Shown here: piece by piece, positions 56,615 to 64,000 of the stretch
How the letters are laid out: every line of letters starts with the position of its first letter
How positions within the stretch are numbered: the stretch's first letter is position 1
NCBI RefSeq assembly: GCF_963169125.1
Contig: NC_084802.1
Coordinates: forward strand, 24,455,607 to 24,519,606
Reading direction: 5' to 3'
Source of the DNA: Humulus lupulus
Taxonomy: Eukaryota; Streptophyta; Magnoliopsida; Rosales; Cannabaceae
DNA length: 64,000 bases
Notes under the pieces: generated by a model
Database searches by the model: none
The model's input: only the letters and a program-made list of their open reading frames with translations
What the model was told of the DNA's origin: nothing
Translations under genes and position numbers: made by a program

Positions 56615-59380
56615 ATGTCACAGAATCCGGAAAGACGGTGGGGGTCATTACGAGCAATTCCTTACGAGCCCAAATCTCCGAGCCCGGAATCGATCTTTGC
56701 CCGGAACCAGCGTCGGATTAAAGAATACGAGATCGCACGCGAGCAAGAAGACATTCGAGCCCACTATCGTCGCCAGATAGACGAGGTCATCGAAAAGAAG
56801 AGAAGGGTTCTTAGGGAAGCCATCTATCCGGAGCCTAACCCCGGACCTAGGCCAGTTCCCCTCGACCCCGCATTAAAAGTCACGGTAGCATACCACCCGG
56901 GGGAACTTCAGTTTTCCTTAATGGCGGAGCCTTCGTCTTCGCAGCCTAGGAGGGAGATGTTTGAAGCCGAACTCTACCAGAGCTCGGTTACCACCTCCGA
57001 CCAGATAACTGACATCCTGGCCATCCATGGCCTTAGCTCGTTGGACATACTGAAGTGTCGAGCTCCGACAAGGCATGAACGGAGCTGTTTCGCTCCTGGG
57101 GGCCGCGATTCCAGTGTGAAATACACGGCCTGGAGCCAGGAACATATAAGGGCAGGAGCTTTGCTGCCCCTGAAGTCCTTTTTCAGAGACTTCATCGATT
57201 TCGTTGGGTTGGCTCCATTCCAACTCAACACCAACTCATACAGGGTGCTGTCTTCCCTGAGGTCCTTATTCCACGAGCTGGGGTGGATAGGACCTTCACC
57301 CCAAGAGATTTTATATCTCTTTTGTTTGAAGAGTAATCCCTCCCGAGCTCGGGGAGGAGACGGTTTCTACTATCTTTCGAGCTACCCCAAAGAGACGAAG
57401 ATCTTTGAAGATCTTCCGAACCACCCCCCTGACTTCAAAAAGGCTTTTTTCTGGACAGACGGCCTGTTCCCGTCTCGACATCGCTCGTTTAGGCGAATTC
57501 GTAAGTATTCTCGTTACTTTCTATTTTTGAGCTCGAATTTTTAGCCCTTGAATCCGTGTTTAGTTGAAGTGTATCTCGCCTTTCAGCTAACTTTCAGCGT
57601 CCCACCCCTGACGAGACAATGAAGGAGCACAGAGAGAGCCTGCTCCGACTCCCTTACGGCAGGAGGTCTCTCTCATTTCTGTTGCATGAGGACAAGCTGC
57701 GAGCTTGTGGGTTGTTGGGACAGGGCCAGTCAACCTCTGACTGGTCCAGTAAAAAATATGAACGCTGGGAGGAAGTGCCCCTGCCCACAGGCATCCTTCC
57801 TCCAAGGAGAGAAAGGAAAGCATCTCTCCCAATTCGCTCGAGAAGTCCGCGGTCGGGAAATGAGGCCAATGATGAAGCCTCGAGCTCGGACTCCGGAGGA
57901 GGTAAAACCCTTCCTACTTCGCGAATGTGGTCCCCCACTCTGTTAAAACACAGGCCCAATAGACTAGTCTCGTGCCTACAGGATAGATACCACTTCTACA
58001 TATGGAGTTGGGTAGATGACTGCGTCCATAGGTTTGATAGTGGGCTCGGGAAATATGATACCATGTACACCACGGACGAGGTGTGGAATGGGATAGCGGT
58101 GCAGTATGGGACCAATGTCTATAGGGACCTCTCGAGGTTGTCACCAACTTATAGGGAAGGCACTCCCCCCGCCTCTTCTGAAGATGGGGGAATTTCATGG
58201 TCCCTAAGCTCGAGCTCGGGGAAGAGTCCCAGTTAGGTTTTTTCTTTGACTGGTTTATATCTTTTCCCAAAGTTATTATCATTGTTCAACTCATTGTCAT
58301 TATGCAGGTGCCATGAATCCCGACCTCGACGCCGTGCTCTTTAGTGATGGGGGAGCTGGCGCCCAGAAGAGCAAACGCCCGAGGATACCAAAGAGGCCCG
58401 ACCGACAGTCCAAGGTGTCTAAACGTCACGAGACGACTCCCACAGCCCAGATCACTGCGGACACCTCCAAGGAGCCGACTGCCCAGGTTGATGGGTCAGG
58501 CTCTACTGCATCCATCTCGCAGCTTCCCACCGAGACTCGGTTAATAGTTGCTCGGCCTCCGAAGAAACCTTCTACCTCAACGGTTCAGCTGCCAACGGCC
58601 CGAACTCACACTGAGGAATATGTACTTGATGGCACCGCTGGGGCAGAAGGGGCGCTTCTCAGCTCGGACGTCCTTTCTCGGGTGGGTCAGAGCTTTTCTG
58701 GCTTTGGTGCCGACCATTGGGACCTCGTGCGCAAGGCCTCGGACTGCAATACTCTTTATGAGAAGAGTATCGAACTCTCCGCCGCGGTAGCCTTCTCAAT
58801 TCTGTTTAGAGTATTTCTGTCTTAGAGTATTTATGTCTCTGATTATAATTCTGATTCATTCTTTGTGTTTCAGGCCCTTGTTGTTTCAGCGCAACTTAAC
58901 TACAAGCTGACCAACGAGGTGCAAACGAGCTTAAATCTGGCTCAAAAGTCGAAGGATCTCGAGCTGAAGATGATTGACGAGCTCAAAGACTCGAAGTCTG
59001 AAATTGAAAGATTGAAGACCCGTCTCGAGGAGCTTGAAAAGTCAAACGCTGAGCTCGAGAAGGCCAAAGCCAAGCTCGAAGAGGAGAAGTCTGCCACCTT
59101 CGATTTCATGGAGAGCGAGAAGACCCGCCTCCTGGATGAGGCTAAGGAGCAGAGGGAGAAAGCGGTCGACCAGGCCATGTACAAACTTTGGGCCGACAAT
59201 GACGATCTTGACACCAGCTTCCTGGGTCCTCTCGAAGCCACATATGTTGAGCGGTGGAATGCCCGTCTTTTGGCAAGTACAGCTGCTCGAGAGGTGGCCC
59301 AGCAGGATAGTCATGCTATTCGTCCTGGAGGGTCTGGTGATATTGATGCTGAGAAGGCCAAGGATACTCCTCTTCCTTAA
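56615..59380 (+). CDS. Element B antisense gene, four coding exons, about 838 residues
   Basis: Exons: 56615-57500, 57587-58231, 58308-58786 and 58874-59380, joined by introns with GT-AG ends. The summed length of 2517 nt is divisible by three and every junction keeps the frame. The third donor ('gttagg') is weak, and reading through it would end the protein at 58236. Residues about 150-275 hold 'FIDFVGLAPFQLNTNSYRV' and 'PSPQEILYLFCLKSNPSRA', resembling the Pfam 'putative gypsy type transposon' family (PF04195). Exon 2 has a Trp-rich conserved region ('HFYIWSWVDDCVHRF'). Exon 3 starts with a basic Lys/Arg stretch. Exon 4 is a long Glu/Lys-rich coiled coil ('SEIERLKTRLEELEKSNAEL'). Function unknown; a structural or regulatory protein is only a guess. 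There are no internal stops, unlike its counterpart in element A. Confidence 0.75.
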
Positions 59381-59879
59381 ATCCGATCTCGGAGAGATCA
59401 GTTATCGGGGCTGCGTCCCCTCATTCTTGTAACTATTTAAATTTATGCCCACGGGGCTGACACAATTTCTTTAACTTTTTCTATTATATGCTTTACATTT
59501 CTTGACTCGAAATATTTTGCATTTTTCTTGCATTAATGAGTTATGTTTATTTAATTCATACAAACATAGTTTAGATTTAGGCTCGAAATTCAATGCATTC
59601 ATGCATAGTTTATTCGAATTATCCGCTTCCAACCTCGTTATTTATCAAGGTCGGATATTACTTTAACCATGAACTGAAAAGTACTTATATGGCATGTAAT
59701 ATGAATGATTTGGTTATATCTCTTTGTCACTTTTCCTCATCCTCAGTATCTTGGCTCTGAGGTTATGAGTTCGAAACTATTTTTCTAAGATATTCCAGCC
59801 TCGATTTCGACATATTTCGCAATAGGTTTAGGCTCCCATTTATCATTGATCGATAATTTGGCTGGTTTGTTCCAAATCT
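59381..59879. other. 3' region of element B antisense transcript
   Basis: Untranslated T-rich DNA after the antisense stop. 'cacggggctgacac' near 59451 has its counterpart after the element A gene. No gene seen. Confidence 0.5.
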
Positions 59880-60260
59880 GTTGTTTGACGGTATTTAGGT
59901 TTTTTGATGGTTCGGTTATGTCCGAACTATCTAAGCTCGCGTATTTGGTCATGTCCAAATACTTTATGTTTTTGATGGTTCGGTTACGTCCGAACTATCT
60001 AAGATCGCGTACTTGGTTATGTCCAAATACTTTATACGTTTCTGATAACTCGGTTATGTCCGAACTATCTAAGATCGCGTACTTGGTTATGTCCAAATAC
60101 TTTGTACGTTTTTGATAACTCGGTTAAGTCCGAATTATCTAAGATCGCGTACTTGGTTATGTCCAAATACTTTATACGTTTCTGATAACTCGGTTATGTC
60201 CGAACTATCTGAGCTCGCGTATTTGGTTATATCCAAATACTTCATGTTTTATCTATTACT
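59880..60260. repeat. 68-70 bp tandem repeat between pol and antisense gene of B
   Basis: Five units start at 'tccgaactat' positions 59921, 59989, 60059, 60129 and 60199, and each carries 'tcgcgtacttggttatgtcc' and 'aaatacttta'. A related three-unit array lies in the same place in element A (15630-15860). Confidence 0.88.
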
Positions 60261-60474
60261 TTTTATTTTTTAAGCTGGTGGTATGTATGCCAATGATGCC
60301 CCCTTAATATCCTATGAGTGTGACCATAGATTATTAAATTAAGAGAGATTGCAAAAATGAAAAAAATAAATTACATGCGGAACAAAGTAGACATGTCATT
60401 CAAAAATAAAGAAACATAGATAGAAAATCATGGTTACAGGCAACACTTTTCCTATACTATTGATAATAAGGTCT

Positions 60475-60627
60475 AAGGTGTTCGCCATTCCATGCTCGTG
60501 GTATCAGGCTCCCATCTAATCTTGCCAGTTTGTATACGCCAGGTCGGATGACTGATTCTATCTGGTACGGTCCTTCCCAGTTCGGCCCGAGTACTCCAGC
60601 CGATTGATCTCGGGTTGCTAAGAATAC
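60475..60627 (-). pseudogene. Element B integrase C-terminal end
   Basis: On the minus strand this reads 'GVLGPNWEGPYQIESVI' and 'GVYKLARLDGSLIPRAW', the same C-terminal domain as in element A (15270-15400). It is separated from the integrase core by solo LTR F. Confidence 0.87.
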
Positions 60628-62479
60628 TGATAACTCTACAAAATAGAGTTATTTTACCATATTTTATATGCTAATTATTGCTTAGTTCTTGAGTTTTTAA
60701 TTAACTTATTAAGTTTTTATGTAATTTTTAATTTATTAGTCTTTTTGTAGTTTTCTAGATTTTTATATGTTTTTATAGATATTTTATTGTGTTATGTTGT
60801 AATTGAATTAGTCAAAATTAGTATTGTTAGTTTTAATGTTAAAAATTTGATTTTATTGAAAAGTGAATGTTATGTAAATTAAATTTTAATTAATGTTTTC
60901 ATGGGAGTTATATGGTATACTTTATTAATGAAAATATTTAATTTTAATTTAGTTTATAATTTATTTTGTAGGAGAATTATTTCATTTGTGATATTTTTGT
61001 GGAAAAAACAAAGAGATTCTGGCATTTTTGAAAAGCCATCAACCTGCCAGGCCCAAGCCCATGTGCCTCCAAGTGCTTCCCTTCTCTCCAGCATTCACAA
61101 AATCCTCACCATTCAGCCTCCCTCTGCCTTCAACGTTCCAGCCAATGAAGTTAGTCAATGAAGCATCAATGAAACCAAGCATCAATATAGCCAACCATTC
61201 AATGTGGGCCTTTCTCCTTCAGCAAGCCCAACGTGGGCCTTTCTCCTTCACTTGCCTCTTGCTCCAGGCCCAATAGCAGTCCAAAATTCCCAGCCGCCTG
61301 TACTGCCATCAGCCACTTTTTGAGCCCTTAAAATTGCCCAAATGTACCATGTGTCCCCTATGACAAAAATGCCAACTTTTTACCCTTTTGTCTACACATT
61401 TTCACCACAACATCATCATTACACCCTATAATTTACCTCTACATACCATAGTTATTTTATTTAATTAATCTAATCAATTTAATTAATTTAAATTGATTAT
61501 TTTAATAAACTCATTTTGGCTATAAATATGGACTTTCAAGACCATTTTAGGGTGCTTAATGTTTTGGTTACCATCTTTTTCTCTCATTTTCTCTCTACCA
61601 TTCTCTCTTCCATTTGGGTTTTTCAAGAGCATTTTGCAAGTATGTATGTCATTTATTTTGTAATTTCTACTCTAGTTATGTGCTTCTAATCTTTTTCATA
61701 AGATTATTAAGATCATGATGAAGCAACTTGTAACTAGGTAATATTTATGTTGTATGTTGATTTCCCTTGTAATGCAACAAAGTTTATGGATTTTTCTTCT
61801 ACATATATTTCTTTCATCTTAAATATCTTGTATTTTAGATTGTTAGAACATATTTACACTTTGTCTTCATTAGTGCATAAACATAATATTCTTTGTGTAA
61901 GATGTGTCATTAAATTGTACACATCCATGCTTAGAACAAAAATATTATGTTTTGCCTTATAAATAATGTTCATTGATTTATTTGTTATTTCATTAGATTG
62001 ATTTACACTAAATGCTTTGAAATTATAATTTTGAAAAGTGAAGAAAAATCCTATCTTTTTATAAGAAAATTGTGCTTAAAATTATAAATATTTTTGGAAA
62101 ATGATAGTTTAAATTATTTTAACTATCACTAAAACTTGGGAATCAATATACTAATAAATATTATTAAACTTACATTTTGTGGATTCTAGTATCTTAATAA
62201 TCTTTTCTTTTAACACTTATTTTCAACTCATTATTGGTTTATTTTCATTATCTTAAATAGCTTTATTTTTCAATCTTTTATTTTATGTTCATAATATTGA
62301 AACTTATCAATCTTTGGAACTAGGTTAGAATTTATTACTTTTGATTTAAAATAGTTTCATTTTCGATTTTAGACAACTCCTTTGGGTTCGACATCCTTGC
62401 TTACGATCACTATTCTATATGGACGATTCGTGCGCTTGCGATATATAAATTTTTAAACATACCCGTTTTGGGTCCATCA
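60628..62479. mobile_element. Solo LTR F in element B integrase
   Basis: This 1852-bp segment starts TGATAACTCTAC and ends GGGTCCATCA, with perfect 5-bp flanks 'aatac' (60623-60627 and 62480-62484). 'ggctataaatatgg' near 61518 is a TATA box on the plus strand, followed by a pyrimidine-rich leader. Near its end it has 'ctttgggttcgacatccttg'. No gene or second LTR is present; the AT-rich ORFs inside are not convincing. Confidence 0.87.
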
Positions 62480-62484
62480 AATAC

Positions 62485-63335
62485 GCGTCTCAATATCAGA
62501 TCTCCCACTCCGAACTTTCGATCTCGAACCCTTTTATTGAAATATCTTGTGGTTCGTTGCTGGTAAGCAGCATTTCTTAGCTGAGCCTCTTCCCTTTTTT
62601 CATCGATCAAGTCTAGGGTTTCTTCGAGCTGAGCGTGGTTTGAATCTTGATTGTAAATCTGAGTTCGAATCGTTGGAATTTCGACCTCAATGGGCAACAT
62701 TGCCTCGCAGCCGTATGCTAGAGAAAATGGGGTATGTCCAGTTGATGTCCGAGCTGTAGTTCTATATCCCCAAAGGACTTGAGGTAACTCCTCAGGCCAT
62801 CGTCCCTTTGCTTCTTCCAACTTTTTCTTCAAAGAACTTTTGAGAGTCTTATTAACGGCTTCGACCTGACCATTCGCCTGAGGGTGAGCCACTGACGAAA
62901 AGCTCTTTATAATACCGTTCTTGTTACAAAAGTTGGTAAATAAGTCGCAATCAAATTGGGTTCCGTTGTTAGACACAATCTTTCTTGGCACTCCATACCG
63001 GCACACGATGTTCTTTATCACGAAATCTAGGATCTTCTTCGAAGTTATGGTCGCCAATGGTTCAGCCTCCGTCCATTTTGTGAAGTAATCAACCGCGACC
63101 ACAGCATACTTTACTCCTCCTTTGCCAGTTGGGAGCGAGCCTATGAGGTCGATCCCCCACACTGCAAAAGGCCATGGGGAAGTCAACATGGTCAGTTCGG
63201 AAGGTGGAGCTCGGGGTATCGTGGCGAATCTCTGGCATTTGTCGCACTTTTTCACGTACTCGAAAGAGTCAGTTTTAATGGCTGGCCAGAAATATCCTTG
63301 GCGTATTATCTTCTTAGATAGGCTATGCCCCCCCA
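62485..63335 (-). pseudogene. Element B integrase
   Basis: The zinc-binding part ends 'YVKKCDKCQRF'. The core has 'VWGIDLIGSLPTGKGG' (first Asp) and 'NGQVEAVNKTLKSS' (Glu present), but 'IVSNNGTQFD' carries Asn at codon 62968-62970 where the catalytic Asp belongs, a G-to-A change on the coding strand. The frame stays open to 'FNKRVRDRKFGVGDLIL', where solo LTR F interrupts. At 63328-63334 a run of seven C's (six in element A) gives a +1 frameshift from the RNase H frame. Confidence 0.88.
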
Positions 63336-64000
63336 GTATGATCTCCGCAGAACCCTTCATGAATTTCTTCAATAATCTTCTTTGCTTTGGGGGGAGTCAC
63401 ACATCTGAGCAATGGCATGGAATACCCTCTTCTGTATAGCCTTCCATCCAGGATGGTGTAACGAGGTAGTTGATACATTAGTTTCCGAGCCTGATTTCGA
63501 TCTTTTGGAAGAATTCCATTTTCGAGGTATTCAACGATCGGGTTCATCCAGGTCGGTTCTGTCTCGATCATACACACAACTTCCTTGTCTGGCTCAGTAA
63601 TGCTGGGTGCTGACAGGTGTTCTACGGGTACAACATTCAGCTCCTCGTTTTCGGCGGAAGTGGCGAGCCGAGCTAAGGCATCTGCATTTGAGTTTTGTTC
63701 TCGGGGAACCTGTTCGATCGCATAAAACTCGAAAAACTCCAATGCGGATTTTGCCTTCTCCAGATAAGCTGCCATTTTTGTGCCACGAGCCTGGTATTCT
63801 CCCAAGATTTGATTTACCACGAGCTGGGAGTCGCTGTAACAATGTATAGCTTTGGCCTTGAGCTCCTTTGTTATTCGCAGTCCCGCAAGTAAAGCCTCAT
63901 ACTCAGCTTCATTATTAGATGCTTTAAAACCGAACTTTAAAGCAGAGTGAAATTTGCTCCCTGCAGGAGTGATCAGAATAACTCCTGCCCCTGCTCCATT
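63336..64000 (-). pseudogene. Element B second RNase H and linker, runs off the window
   Basis: The frame is open from the window edge: 'EYEALLAGLRITKELKAK', 'AIHCYSDSQLVVNQILGEY' and 'NSNADALARLA' are the archaeal-type second RNase H of Tat elements. The linker and the start of the integrase zinc-binding region ('YRRGYSMPLLRCV') follow. No stop is seen in this stretch, in contrast to the same stretch of element A, which has seven or more. Confidence 0.85.

Larger units (their letters stand above)
54075..64000 (-). mobile_element. Element B: Tat-type Ty3/gypsy element, 3' part, runs off the window
   Basis: It is in minus orientation and inserted in element C RT. From left to right: two tandem LTR copies separated by a polypurine tract, a polypurine tract, an antisense four-exon gene on the plus strand, a 68-70 bp tandem repeat, and integrase and dual RNase H on the minus strand. 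The 5' LTR, gag, protease and RT lie to the right of 64000. Layout and sequence match element A, so they are the same or sister families. The first flank is 'ataag' (54070-54074). It is interrupted by solo LTR F. Confidence 0.9.

Noticed and set aside
61028..61276. ORFs inside solo LTR F rich in Ser, Pro and Gln
   Set aside because: They fall in LTR U3-like sequence and show no domain.

Overview
The window looks like nuclear DNA from a eudicot-type flowering plant. It is very AT-rich between genes and is built mostly from nested transposable elements: Ty3/gypsy and Ty1/copia LTR retrotransposons, CACTA DNA transposons, solo LTRs and a MITE. I see no bacterial-type operons, rRNA or tRNA genes. 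The species cannot be named from sequence alone. Only one small host gene appears intact: a PGG-domain membrane protein at 44.5-45.2 kb on the minus strand.

Layout. 0-4.2 kb: AT-rich intergenic DNA with a probable CACTA right end, a MITE-like inverted repeat and a tandemly duplicated AT-rich repeat. 4.2-21.1 kb: 'element A', a full-length Tat-type Ty3/gypsy element on the plus strand with two LTRs. It was itself hit in gag by a truncated Tekay-type element ('E'), whose LTR holds a further solo LTR ('G'). 21.1-22.6 kb: flanking repeat plus a Mutator-like MITE with a 9-bp target duplication. 22.6-40.5 kb: 'T1', a CACTA transposon with a tnp2-like and a tnpA-like gene. It is interrupted by a reverse-oriented Tekay chromovirus ('D', 25.8-34.8 kb) and by a solo LTR ('H', 36.3-37.7 kb). 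41.6-42.8 kb: 'T2', a small non-autonomous CACTA element. 43-50.8 kb: a decayed ORF, the PGG gene, long AT-rich DNA and a third copy of the AT-rich repeat. 50.9-54.1 kb: a copia element ('C'), broken in its RT region by 'element B'. 54.1-64 kb and beyond: B, a second Tat-type element on the minus strand. It starts with an unusual LTR-PPT-LTR tandem and is interrupted by solo LTR 'F'.

The most interesting object is an antisense gene carried by both Tat elements. It lies between the 3' end of pol and the 3' LTR and is transcribed opposite to pol. In element B it has its own TATA box, a 5'-leader intron and four coding exons. On my reading these exons splice in one continuous frame of about 838 codons, with a C-terminal coiled coil. 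In element A the same exon layout is present but carries stop codons. Pol and the antisense gene converge on a short tandem repeat (66-70 bp units) in both elements. Extra ORFs, some antisense, are known in Tat-lineage elements, so the class is not new; the intron-rich structure and its preservation are what deserve follow-up.

The insertion order can be read from exact target-site duplications. G is younger than E, which is younger than A, which is younger than the AT-rich tandem repeat. D and H are younger than T1. F is younger than B, which is younger than C. Many of the coding lesions are C-to-T or G-to-A changes, as expected for methylated, silenced transposons.
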